Below are positions 13,967-26,702 of a stretch of 64,000 nt of DNA, one piece after another; position 1 is the stretch's first letter; each line of letters opens with the position of its first letter. This DNA is from Membranipora membranacea (taxonomy: Eukaryota > Bryozoa > Gymnolaemata > Cheilostomatida > Membraniporidae): contig OU612066.1 in the NCBI GenBank assembly GCA_914767715.1, positions 13,893,001-13,957,000 on the forward strand, read 5' to 3'. Made by a program: the position numbers and the translations under genes. The notes under the pieces are model-generated. The model worked only from the letters and a program-made list of their open reading frames with translations, did not search any database and was not told where the DNA came from.

Positions 13967-15976
13967 ATGCTTTTTTTTCGGCCAGATCAAAAAATAGATT
14001 TGCTTCTAACTAACCTCATAAGGAGGAGCAACTCCTGCTCATCTCGAATCTGCAGACCGTTTGGCTCTGCGGCTTTTCGCTCTCCGTCAGCGTCTGTTTT
14101 AATTAGGGCCACTTTTGCTATAAAAAAAACATGCCAAACGGCAGCATCGAAAAATTAAATCTCTGTTGGATTCTTATCAAACTCCGACCAGTTCAAGCTC
14201 TTATTGCCCTCATTCAACACGCCGAATATTGGAATCCTCGGATTAACAGGGGGGACACAACACTGACTTGAAAATCCAAAAATTATCCCAAGGGAGGGTA
14301 TCATGCTTTTTTTTCGGCCAGATCAAAAAATAGATTTGCTTCTAACTAACCTCATAAGGAGGAGCAACTCCTGCTCATCTCGAATCTGCAGACCGTTTTA
14401 CTCTGCGGCTTTTCGTTCTCCGTCATCGTCCGTATTAATTAGGGCCACTTTTGCTATAAAAAACATGCCAAACGGCAGCATCGAAAAATTAAATCTCTGT
14501 TGGATTCTTATCAAACTCCGACCAGTTCAAGCTCTTATTGCCCTCATTCAACACGCCGAATATTGGAATCGTCGGAGTAACAGGGGGGTGACAACGCTGA
14601 CTTGAAAATCCAAAAATTATACCAAGGGAGGGTATCATGCTTTTTTTTCGGCCAGATCAAAAAATAGATTTGCTTCTAACTAACCTCATAAGGAGGAGCA
14701 ACTCCTGCTCATCTCGAATCTGCAGACCGTTTGGCTCTGCGGCTTTTCGTTCTCCGTCAGCGTCCGTTTTAATTAGGGCCACTTTTGCTATAAAAAAACA
14801 TGCCAAACGGCAGCATCGAAAAATTAAATCTCTGTTGGATTCTTATCAAACTCCGACCAGTTCAAGCTCTCATTGCCCTCATTCAACACGCCGAATATTG
14901 GAATCCTCGGATTAACAGGGGGGTCACAACGCTGACTTGAAAATCCAAAAATTATACCAAGGGAGGGTATCATGCTTTTTTTTCGGCCAGATCAAAAAAT
15001 AGATTTGCTTCTAACTAACCTCATAAGGAGGAGCAACTCCTGCTCATCTCGAATCTGCAGACCGTTTGGCTCTGCGGCTTTTCGCTCTCCGTCAGCGTCT
15101 GTTTTAATTAGGGCCACTTTTGCTATAAAAAAAACATGCCAAACGGCAGCATCGAAAAATTAAATCTCTGTTGGATTCTTATCAAACTCCGACCAGTTCA
15201 AGCTCTTATTGCCCTCATTCAACACGCCGAATATTGGAATCCTCGGATTAACAGGGGGGACACAACACTGACTTGAAAATCCAAAAATTATACCAAGGGA
15301 GGGTATCATGCTTTTTTTTCGGCCAGATCAAAAAATAGATTTGCTTCTAACTAACCTCATAAGGAGGAGCAACTCCTGCTCATCTCGAATCTGCAGACCG
15401 TTTTACTCTGCGGCTTTTCGTTCTCCGTCATCGTCCGTATTAATTAGGGCCACTTTTGCTATAAAAAACATGCCAAACGGCAGCATCGAAAAATTAAATC
15501 TCTGTTGGATTCTTATCAAACTCCGACCAGTTCAAGCTCTTATTGCCCTCATTCAACACGCCGAATATTGGAATCGTCGGAGTAACAGGGGGGTCACAAC
15601 GCTGACTTGAAAATCCAAAAATTATACCAAGGGAGGGTATCATGCTTTTTTTTCGGCCAGATCAAAAAATAGATTTGCTTCTAACTAACCTCATAAGGAG
15701 GAGCAACTCCTGCTCATCTCGAATCTGCAGACCGTTTGGCTCTGCGGCTTTTCGTTCTCCGTCAGCGTCCGTTTTAATTAGGGCCACTTTCGCTATAAAA
15801 AAACATGCCAAACGGCAGCATCGAAAAATTAAATCTCTGTTGGATTCTTATCAAACTCCGACCAGTTCAAGCTCTTATTGCCCTCATTCAACACGCCGAA
15901 TATTGGAATCCTCGGATTAACAGGGGGGTCACAACGCTGACTTGAAAATCCAAAAATTATACCAAGGGAGGGTATC
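13967..15976 (+). repeat. Tandem E-P-F triplet, two copies of 1,005 bp
   Basis: Units at 13967, 14303 and 14637 (E, P, F) are repeated at 14972, 15308 and 15642 with an exact 1,005-bp offset. Both P copies share the rare TTTTACTCTG and GTCGGAGTAAC. Differences I saw include GTGACAACG against GTCACAACG after P, CTCTCATTGCC against CTCTTATTGCC in F, and one C/A in the spacer at 14288. The near identity points to a recent three-monomer duplication. Confidence 0.85.
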
Positions 15977-17651
15977 ATGCTTTTTTTTCGGCCAGATCAA
16001 AAAATAGATTTGCTTCTAACTAACCTCATAAGGAAGAGCAATTCCTGCACATCTGGAAACTGCAGACCGTTTGGCTCTGCGGCTTTTCGTTCTCCGTCAG
16101 CGTCCGTTTTAATTAGGGCCACTTTTGCTATAAAAAAAAGATGCCAAACGGCAGCATCGAAAAATTAAATCTCTGTTGGATTCTTATCAAACTCCGACCA
16201 GTTCAAGCTCTTATTGCCGTCATTCAACACGCCGAATATTGGAATCCTCGGATTAACAGGGGGGTCACAACGCTGACTTGAAAATCCAAAAAGTATACCA
16301 AGGGAGGGTATCATGCTTTTTTTTCGGCCAGATCAAAAAATAGATTTGCTTATAAATAACCTCATAAGGAGGAGCAACTCCTGCTCATCTCGAATCTGCA
16401 GACCGTTTGGCTCTGCGGCTCTTCGTTCTCCGTCAGCGTCAGTTTTAATTAGGGCCACTTTTGCTATAAAAAAACATGCCAAACGGCAGCATCGAAAAAT
16501 TAAATCTCTGTTGGATTCTTATCAAACGCCGACCAGTTCAAGCTCTTATTGCCGTCATTCAACACGCCGAATATTGGAATCCTCGGATTAACAGGGGGGT
16601 CACAACGCTGACTTGAAAATCCAAAAATTATTCCAAGGGAGGGTATCATGCTTTTTTTCGGGCAGATCAAAAAATAGATTTGCTTCTAACTAACCTCATA
16701 AGGAGGAACAACTCCTGCTCATCTCGAATCTGCAGACCGTTTGGCTCTGCGGCTCTTCGTTCTCCGTCAGCGTCCGTTTTAATTAGGGCCACTTTTGCTA
16801 TAAAAAAACATGCCAAACGGCAGCATCGAAAAATTAAATCTCTGTTGGATTCTTATCAAACTCCGACCAGTTCAAGCTCTTATTGCCCTCATTCAACACG
16901 CCGAATATTGGAATCCTCGGATTAACAGGGGGGTCACAACGCTGACTTGAAAATCCAAAAATTATACCAAGGGAGAGTATCATGCTTTTTTTTCAGCCAG
17001 ATCAAAAAATAGATTTGCTTCTAACTAACCTCATAAGGAGAAGCAACTCCTGCTCATCTCGAATCTGCAGACCGTTTGGCTCTGCGGCTTTGCGTTATCC
17101 ATCAGCGTCCGTTTTAATTAGGGCCACTTTTGCTATAAAAAAACATGCCAAACGGCAGCATCGAAAAATTAAATCTTTGTTGGATTCTCATCAAACTCCG
17201 ACCAGTTCAAGCTCTTATTGCCCTCATTCAACACGCCGAATATTGGAATCCTCGGATTAACAGGGGGGTCACAACGCTGACTTGAAAATCCAAAAGTTAT
17301 ACCAAGGGAGGGTATCATGCTTTTTTTTCGGCCAGATCAAAAAATAGATTTGCTTCTAACTAACCTCATAAGGAGGAGCAACTCCTGCTCATCTCGAATC
17401 TGCAGACCGTTTGGCTCTGCGGCTTTTTGTTCTCCGTCAGCGTCTGTTTTAATTAGGGCCACTTTTGCTATAAAAAAACATGCCAAACGGCAGCATCGAA
17501 AAATTAAATCTCTGTTGGATTCTTATCAAACTCCGACCAGTTCAAGCTCTTATTGCCCTCATTCAACACGGCGAATATTGGAATCCTCGGAATAACAGGG
17601 GGGTCACAACGCTGACTTGAAGATCCAAAAATTATACCAAGGGAGGGTATC

Positions 17652-17986
17652 ATGCTTTTTTTTCGGCCAGATCAAAAAATATATTTCCTTCTAACTAACC
17701 TCATAAGGAGGAGCAACTCCTGCTCATCTCGAATCTGCAGACCGTTTGGCTCTGCGGCTCTTCGTTCTCCGTCAGCGTCAGTTTTAATTAGGGCCACTTT
17801 TGCTATAAAAAAACATGCCAAACGGCAGCATCGAAAAATTAAATCTATGTTGGATTTTTATCAAGCTCCGACCAGTTCAAGCTCTTATTGCCCTCATTCA
17901 ACACGCCGAATATTGGAATCCTCGGATTAACAGGGGGGTCACAACGCTGACTTGAAATTCCAAAAATTATACCAAGGGAGGGTATC
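17652..17986 (+). repeat. Chimeric monomer with L, N and M parts
   Basis: AAATATATTTCC at the left belongs to L; CTCTTCG with GTCAGTTTT in the middle belongs to N (or R); CTATGTTGGATTTTTATCAAGC and GAAATTCC at the right belong to M, and D follows as it does after M. Two switches are needed, roughly between 17695-17757 and 17780-17845. It occupies the place of a separate L and M, so one cycle step is missing. Confidence 0.75.
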
Positions 17987-19326
17987 ATGCTTTTTTTTCA
18001 GCCAGATCGAAAAATAGATTTGCTTCTAACTAACCTCATAAGGAGAAGCAACTCCTGCTCATCTCGAATCTGCAGACCGTTTGGCTCTGCGGCTTTTCGT
18101 TCTCCATCAGCGTCCGTTTTAATTAGGTCCACTTTTGCTATAAAAAAACATGCCAAAAGGCAGCATCGAAAAATTAAATCTCTGTTGGAATCTTATCAAA
18201 CTCCGACCAGTTCAAGCTCTCATTGCCGTCATTCAACACGCCGAATATTTGAATCCTCGGATGAAAAAGGGGGGTCACAACGCTGAGTTGAAAATCCAAA
18301 AAGTATACCAAGGGAGGGTATCATGCTTTTTTTTCGGCCAGATCAAAAAATAGATTTGCTTATAAATAACCTCATAAGGAGGAGCAACTCCTGCTCATCT
18401 CGAATCTGCAGACCGTTTGGCTCTGCGGCTCTTCGTTCTCCGTCAGCGTCAGTTTTAATTAGGGCCACTTTTGCTATAAAAAAACATGCCAAACGGCAGC
18501 ATCGAAAAATTAAATCTCTGTTGGATTCTTATCAAACGCCGACCAGTTCAAGCTCTTATTGCCGTCATTCAACACGCCGGATATTGGAATCCTCGGATTA
18601 ACAGGGGGGTCACAACGCTGACTTGAAAATCCAAAAATTATTCCAAGGGAGGGTATCATGCTTTTTTTCGGGCAGATCAAAAAATAGATTTGCTTCTAAC
18701 TAACCTCATAAGGAGGAACAACTCCTGCTCATCTCGAATCTGCAGACCGTTTGGCTCTGCGGCTCTTCGTTCTCCGTCAGCGTCCGTTTTAATTAGGGCC
18801 ACTTTTGCTATAAAAAAACATGCCAAACGGCAGCATCGAAAAATTAAATCTCTGTTGGATTCTTATCAAACTCCGACCAGTTCAAGCTCTTATTGCCCTC
18901 ATTCAACACGTCGAATATTGGAATCCTCGGATTAACAGGGGGGTCACAACGCTGACTTGAAAATCCAAAAATTATACCAAGGGAGAGTATCATGCTTTTT
19001 TTTCAGCCAGATCAAAAAATAGATTTGCTTCTAACTAACCTCATAAGGAGAAGCAACTCCTGCTCATCTCGAATCTGCAGACCGTTTGGCTCTGCGGCTT
19101 TGCGTTATCCATCAGCGTCCGTTTTAATTAGGGCCACTTTTGCTATAAAAAAACATGCCAAACGGCAGCATCGAAAAATTAAATCTTTGTTGGATTCTCA
19201 TCAAACTCCGACCAGTTCAAGCTCTTATTGCCCTCATTCAACACGCCGAATATTGGAATCCTCGGATTAACAGGGGGGTCACAACGCTGACTTGAAAATC
19301 CAAAAGTTATACCAAGGGAGGGTATC

Positions 19327-19661
19327 ATGCTTTTTTTTCGGCCAGATCAAAAAATAGATTTGCTTCTAACTAACCTCATAAGGAGGAGCAACTCCTGCTC
19401 ATCTCGAATCTGCAGACCGTTTGGCTCTGCGGCTTTTCGTTCTCTGTCCGCGTCCGTTTTAATTAGGGCCACTTTTGCTATAAAAAAACATGCCAAACGG
19501 CAGCATCAAAAATTAAATCTCTGTTGGATTCTTATCAAACTCCGACCAGTTCAAGCTCTTATTGCCCTCATTCAACACGCCGAATATTGGAATCCTCGGA
19601 TTAACAGGGGGGTCACAACGCTGACTTGAAAATCCAAAAAATTATACCAAGGGAGGGTATC
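19327..19661 (+). repeat. Chimeric monomer, C left and L right
   Basis: It follows H as C does and has C-like GATCAAAAAATAGATTTGC and TGCAGACCG on the left, but TTCTCTGTCCGCG and GCATCAAAAATTAAATC of L on the right; M follows as it does after L. The L marker GGGCAAC is replaced by GGGCCAC. The switch lies between about 19330 and 19443, and the fusion removes one monomer from the cycle. Confidence 0.65.
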
Positions 19662-20333
19662 ATGCTTTTTTTTCGGCCAGATCAAAAAATAGATTTGCTT
19701 CTAACTAACCTCATAAGGAGGAGCAACTCCTGCTCATCTCGAAACTGCAGACCGTTTGGCTCTGCGGCTTTTCGTTCTCCGTCAGCGTCCGTTTTAATTA
19801 GGGCCACTTTTGCTATAAAAAAAACATGCCAAACGGCAGCATCGAAAAATTAAATCTATGTTGGATTTTTATCAAGCTCCGACCAGTTCAAGCTCTTATT
19901 GCCCTCATTCAACACGCCGAATATTGGAATCCTCGGATTAACAGGGGGGTCACAACGCTGACTTGAAATTCCAAAAATTATACCAAGGGAGGGTATCATG
20001 CTTTTTTTTCAGCCAGATCGAAAAATAGATTTGCTTCTAACTAACCTCATAAGGAGAAGCAACTCCTGCTCATCTCGAATCTGCAGACCGTTTGGCTCTG
20101 CGGCATTTCGTTCTCCATCAGCGTCCGTTTTAATTAGGTCCACTTTTGCTATAAAAAAACATGCCAAAAGGCAGCATCGAAAAATTAAATCTCTGTTGGA
20201 TTCTTATCAAACTCCGACCAGTTCAAGCTCTCATTGCCGTCATTCAACACGCCGAATATTTGAATCCTCGGATGAAAAAGGGGGGTCACAACGCTGACTT
20301 GAAAATCCAAAAAGTATACCAAGGGAGGGTATC

Positions 20334-23300
20334 ATGCTTTTTTTTCGGCCAGATCAAAAAATAGATTTGCTTATAAATAACCTCATAAGGAGGAGCAACT
20401 CCTGCTCATCTCGAATCTGCAGACCGTTTGGCTCTGCGGCTTTTCGTTCTCCGTCAGCGTCCGTTTTAATTAGGGCCACTTTTGCTATAAAAAAACATGC
20501 CAAAAGGCAGCATCGAAAAATTAAATCTCTGTTGGATTCTTATCAAACTCCGACCAGTTCAAGCTCTTATTGCCGTCATTCAACACGCCGAATATTTGAA
20601 TCCTCGGATTAACAGGGGGGTCACAACGCTGACTTGGAAATCCAAAAATTATACCAAGGGAGGGTATCATGCTTTTTTTCGGGCAGATCAAAAAATAGAT
20701 TTGCTTTTATCTAACCTCATAAGGAGGAGCAACTCCTGCTCATCTCGAATCTGCAGACCGTTTGGCTCTGCGGCTCTTCGTTCTCCGTCAGCGTCAGTTT
20801 TAATTAGGGCCACTTTTGCTATAAAAAAACATGCCAAACGGCAGCATCGAAAAATTAAATCTCTATTGGATTCTTATCAAACGCCGACCAGTTCAAGCTC
20901 TTATTGCCCTCACTCAACACGCCGAATATTGGAATCCTCAGATTAACAGGGGGGTCACAACGCTGACTTGAAAATCCAAAAATTATTCCAAGGGAGGGTA
21001 TCATGCTTTTTTTTCGGCCAGATCAAAAAATAGATTTGCTTCTAACTAACCTCATAAGGAGGAGCAACTCCTGCTCATCTCGAATCTGCAGACCGTTTGG
21101 CTCTGCGGCTTTTCGCTCTCCGTCAGCGTCTGTTTTAATTAGGGCCACTTTTGCTATAAAAAAAACATGCCAAACGGCAGCATCGAAAAATTAAATCTCT
21201 GTTGGATTCTTATCAAACTCCGACCAGTTCAAGCTCTTATTGCCCTCATTCAACACGCCGAATATTGGAATCCTCGGATTAACAGGGGGGACACAACACT
21301 GACTTGAAAATCCAAAAATTATACCAAGGGAGGGTATCATGCTTTTTTTTCGGCCAGATCAAAAAATAGATTTGCTTCTAACTAACCTCATAAGGAGGAG
21401 CAACTCCTGCTCATCTCGAATCTGCAGACCGTTTTGCTCTGCGGCTTTTCGTTCTCCGTCATCGTCCGTATTAATTAGGGCCACTTTTGCTATAAAAAAC
21501 ATGCCAAACGGCAGCATCGAAAAATTAAATCTCTGTTGGATTCTTATCAAACTCCGACCAGTTCAAGCTCTTGTTGCCCTCATTCAACACGCCGAATATT
21601 GGAATCGTCGGATTAACAGGGGGGTCACAACGCTGACTTGAAAATCCAAAAATTATACCAAGGGAGGGTATCATGCTTTTTATTCGGCCAGATCAAAAAA
21701 TAGATTTGCTTCTAACTAACCTCATAAGGAGGAGCAACTCCTGCTCATCTCGAATCTGCAGACCGTTTGGCTCTGCGGCTTTTCGTTCTCCGTCAGCGTC
21801 CGTTTTAATTAGGGCCACTTTTGCTATAAAAAAACATGCCAAACGGCAGCATCGAAAAATTAAATCTCTGTTGGATTCTTCTCAAACTCCGACCAGTTCA
21901 AGCTCTTATTGCCCTCATTCAACACGCCGAATATTGGAATCCTCGGATTAACAGGGGGGTCACAACGCTGACTTGAAAATCCAAAAATTATACCAAGGGA
22001 GGGTATCATGCTTTTTTTTCGGCCAGATCAAAAAATAGATTTGCTTCTAACTAACCTCATAAGGAAGAGCAACTCCTGCACATCTGGAAACTGCAGACCG
22101 TTTGGCTCTGCGGCTTTTCGTTCTCCGTCAGCGTCCGTTTTAATTAGGGCCACTTTTGCTATAAAAAAAAGATGCCAAACGGCAGCATCGAAAAATTAAA
22201 TCTCTGTTGGATTCTTATCAAACTCCGACCAGTTCAAGCTCTTATTGCCGTCATTCAACACGCCGAATATTGGAATCCTCGGATTAACAGGGGGGTCACA
22301 ACGCTGACTTGAAAATCCAAAAAGTATACCAAGGGAGGGTATCATGCTTTTTTTTCGGCCAGATCAAAAAATAGATCTGCTTATAAATAACCTCATAAGG
22401 AGGAGCAACTCCTGCTCATCTCGAATCTGCAGACCGTTTGGCTCTGCGGCTCTTCGTTCTCCGTCAGCGTCAGTTTTAATTAGGGCCACTTTTGCTATAA
22501 AAAAACATGCCAAACGGCAGCATCGAAAAATTAAATCTCTGTTGGATTCTTATCAAACGCCGACCAGTTCAAGCTCTTATTGCCGTCATTCAACACGCCG
22601 AATATTGGAATCCTCGGATTAACAGGGGGGTCACAACGCTGACTTGAAAATCCAAAAATTATACCAAGGGAGAGTATCATGCTTTTTTTTCAGCCAGATC
22701 AAAAAATAGATTTGCTTCTAACTAACCTCATAAGGAGAAGCAACTCCTGCTCATCTCGAATCTGCAGACCGTTTGGCTCTGCGGCTTTGCGTTATCCATC
22801 AGCGTCCGTTTTAATTAGGGCCACTTTTGCTATAAAAACCATGCCAAACGGCAGCATCGAAAAATTAAATCTTTGTTGGATTCTCATCAAACTCCGACCA
22901 GTTCAAGCTCTTATTGCCCTCATTCAACACGCCGAATATTGGAATCCTCGGATTAACAGGGGGGTCACAACGCTGACTTGAAAATCCAAAAGTTATACCA
23001 AGGGAGGGTATCATGCTTTTTTTTCGGCCAGATCAAAAAATAGATTTGCTTCTAACTAACCTCATAAGGAGGAGCAACTCCTGCTCATCTCGAATCTGCA
23101 GACCGTTTGGCTCTGCGGCTTTTTGTTCTCCGTCAGCGTCTGTTTTAATTAGGGCCACTTTTGCTATAAAAAAACATGCCAAACGGCAGCATCGAAAAAT
23201 TAAATCTCTGTTGGATTCTTATCAAACTCCGACCAGTTCAAGCTCTTATTGCCCTCATTCAACACGGCGAATATTGGAATCCTCGGATTAACAGGGGGGT

Positions 23301-26300
23301 CACAACGCTGACTTGAAAATCCAAAAATTATACCAAGGGAGGGTATCATGCTTTTTTTTCGGCCAGATCAAAAAATATATTTCCTTCTAACTAACCTCAT
23401 AAGGAGGAGCAACTCCTGCTCATCTCGAATCTGCAGAACGTTTGGCTCTGCGGCTTTTCGTTCTCTGTCCGCGTCCGTTTTAATTAGGGCAACTTTTGCT
23501 ATAAAAAAACATGCCAAACGGCAGCATCAAAAATTAAATCTCTGTTGGATTCTTATCAAACTCCGACCAGTTCAAGCTCTTATTGCCCTCATTCAACACG
23601 CCGAATATTGGAATCTTCGGATTAACAGGGGGGTCACAACGCTGACTTGAAAATCCAAAAAATTATACCAAGGGAGGGTATCATGCTTTTTTTTCGGCCA
23701 GATCAAAAAATAGATTTGCTTCTAACTAACCTCATAAGGAGGAGCAACTCCTGCTCATCTCGAAACTGCAGACCGTTTGGCTCTGCGGCTTTTCGTTCTC
23801 CGTCAGCGTCCGTTTTAATTAGGGCCACTTTTGCTGTAAAAAAAACATGCCAAACGGCAGCATCGAAAAATTAAATCTATGTTGGATTTTTATCAAGCTC
23901 CGACCAGTTCAAGCTCTTATTGCCCTCATTCAACACGCCGAATATTGGAATCCTCGGATTAACAGGGGGGTCACAACGCTGACTTGAAATTCCAAAAATT
24001 ATACCAAGGGAGGGTATCATGCTTTTTTTTCAGCCAGATCGAAAAATAGATTTGCTTCTAACTAACCTCATAAGGAGAAGCAACTCCTGCTCATCTCGAT
24101 TCTGCAGACCGTTTGGCTCTGCGGCTTTTCGTTCTCCATCAGCGTCCGTTTTAATTAGGTCCACTTTTGCTATAAAAAAACATGCCAAAAGGCAGCATCG
24201 AAAAATTAAATCTCTGTTGGATTCTTATCAAACTCCGACCAGTTCAAGCTCTCATTGCCGTCATTCAACACGCCGAATATTTGAATCCTCGGATGAAAAA
24301 GGGGGGTCACAACGCTGACTTGAAAATCCAAAAAGTATACCAAGGGAGGGTATCATGCTTTTTTTTCGGCCAGTTCAAAAAATAGATTTGTTTATAAATA
24401 ACCTCATAAGGAGGAGCAACTCCTGCTCATCTCGAATCTGCAGACCGTTTGGCTCTGCGGCTCTTCGTTCTCCGTCAGCGTCAGTTTTAATTAGGGCCAC
24501 TTTTGCTATAAAAAAACATGCCAAACGGCAGCATCGAAAAATTAAATCTCTGTTGGATTCTTATCAAACGCCGACCAGTTCAAGCTCTTATTGCCCTCAT
24601 TCAACACGCCGAATATTGGAATCCTCAGATTAACAGGGGGGTCACAACGCTGACTTGAAAATCCAAAAATTATTCCAAGGGAGGGTATCATGCTTTTTTT
24701 TCGGCCAGATCAAAAAATAGAATTGCTTCTAACTAACCTCATAAGGAGGAGCAACTCCTGCTCATCTCGAATCTGCAGACCGTTTGGCTCTGCGGCTTTT
24801 CGCTCTCCGTCAGCGTCTGTTTTAATTAGGGCCACTTTTGCTATAAAAAAAACATGCCAAACGGCAGCATCGAAAAATTAAATCTCTGTTGGATTCTTAT
24901 CAAACTCCGACCAGTTCAAGCTCTTATTGCCCTCATTCGACACGCCGAATATTGGAATCCTCGGATTAACAGGGGGGACACAACACTGACTTGAAAATCC
25001 AAAAATTATACCAAGGGAGGGTATCATGCTTTTTTTTCGGCCAGATCAAAAAATAGATTTGCTTCTAACTAACCTCATAAGGAGGAGCAACTCCTGCTCA
25101 TCTCGAATCTGCAGACCGTTTGGCTCTGCGGCTTTTCGTTCTCCGTCAGCGTCCGTTTTAATTAGGGCCACATTTGCTATAAAAAAACATGCCAAACGGC
25201 AGCATCGAAAAATTAAATCTCTGTTGGATTCTTATCAAACTCCGACCAGTTCAAGCTCTTATTGCCCTCATTCAACACGCCGAATATTGGAATCCTCGGA
25301 TTAACAGGGGGGTCACAACGCTGACTTGAAAATCCAAAAATTATACCAAGGGAGGGTATCATGCTTTTTTTTCGGCCAGATCAAAAAATAGATTTGCTTC
25401 TAACTAACCTCATAAGGAAGAGCAACTCCTGCACATCTGGAAACTGCAGACCGTTTGGCTCTGCGGCTTTTCGTTCTCCGTCAGCGTCCGTTTTAATTAG
25501 GGCCACTTTTGCTATAAAAAAAAGATGCCAAACGGCAGCATCGAAAAATTAAATCTCTGTTGGATTCTTATCAAACTCCGACCAGTTCAAGCTCTTATTG
25601 CCGTCATTCAACACGCCGAATATTTGAATCCTCGGATTAACAGGGGGGTCACAACGCTGACTTGGAAATCCAAAAATTATACCAAGGGAGGGTATCATGC
25701 TTTTTTTTCGGCCAGATCAAAAAATAGATTTGCTTCTAACTAACCTCATAAGGAGGAGCAACTCCTGCTCATCTCGAATCTGCAGAACGTTTGGCTCTGC
25801 GGCTTTTCGTTCTCTGTCCGCGTCCGTTTTAATTAGGGCAACTTTTGCTATAAAAAAACATGCCAAACGGCAGCATCAAAAATTAAATCTCTGTTGGATT
25901 CTTATCAAACTCCGACCAGTTCAAGCTCTTATTGCCCTCATTCAACACGCCGAATATTGGAATCCTCGGATTAACAGGGGGGTCACAACGCTGACTTGAA
26001 AATCCAAAAAATTATACCAAGGGAGGGTATCATGCTTTTTTTTCGGCCAGATCAAAAAATAGATTTGCTTCTAACTAACCTCATAAGGAGGAGCAACTCC
26101 TGCTCATCTCGAAACTGCAGACCGTTTGGCTCTGCGGCTTTTCGTTCTCCGTCAGCGTCCGTTTTAATTAGGGCCACTTTTGCTATAAAAAAAACATGCC
26201 AAACGGCAGCATCGAAAAATTAAATCTATGTTGGATTTTTATCAAGCTCCGACCAGTTCAAGCTCTTATTGCCCTCATTCAACACGCCGAATATTGGAAT

Positions 26301-26702
26301 CCTCGGATTAACAGGGGGGTCACAACGCTGACTTGAAATTCCAAAAATTATACCAAGGGAGGGTATCATGCTTTTTTTTCAGCCAGATCGAAAAATAGAT
26401 TTGCTTCTAACTAACCTCATAAGGAGAAGCAACTCCTGCTCATCTCGAATCTGCAGACCGTTTGGCTCTGCGGCTTTTCGTTCTCCATCAGCGTCCGTTT
26501 TAATTAGGTCCACTTTTGCTATAAAAAAACATGCCAAAAGGCAGCATCGAAAAATTAAATCTCTGTTGATTCTTATCGAACTCCGACCAGTTCAAGCTCT
26601 CATTGCCGTCATTCAACACGCCGAATATTTGAATCCTCGGATGAAAAAGGGGGGTCACAACGCTGACTTGAAAATCCAAAAAGTATACCAAGGGAGGGTA
26701 TC
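20334..26702 (+). repeat. Long HOR copy 1: J R E P F K N/G H C L M D N E F K/J L M D
   Basis: Nineteen monomers from one J unit to the next (6,369 bp). Compared with an ideal 18-step cycle it lacks a separate G (fused into the N unit at 22344) and the second P, and it ends with an extra L-M-D run. The M unit at 23683 has CTGTAAAA instead of CTATAAAA; the same change at 30052 ties this copy to the next. The D at 26368 has lost one base in GTTGATTC, fusing two frames. Confidence 0.75.
22344..22678 (+). repeat. Chimeric monomer, N left and G right
   Basis: The unit begins as N (CTTATAAATAACC, GTCAGTTTT, GCCGTCATTC) but ends with AAAAATTATACCAAGGGAGAG, the spacer normally found after G, and H follows directly. 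The switch lies between about 22590 and 22660. It explains why this HOR copy has no separate G unit. Confidence 0.7.

Larger units (their letters stand above)
16313..20333 (+). repeat. Tandem six-monomer repeat (2,010 bp), two copies
   Basis: N-G-H-C-x-D at 16313-18322 is followed by N-G-H-(C|L)-M-D at 18323-20333. The offset is 2,010 bp for N, G and H and 2,011 bp for D. The two copies differ mainly in chimeric positions: 17652 joins L, N and M parts, while 19327 joins C and L. The rest, including the rare CCATCAGCG and TTAGGTCC of D, agrees closely. Confidence 0.8.
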
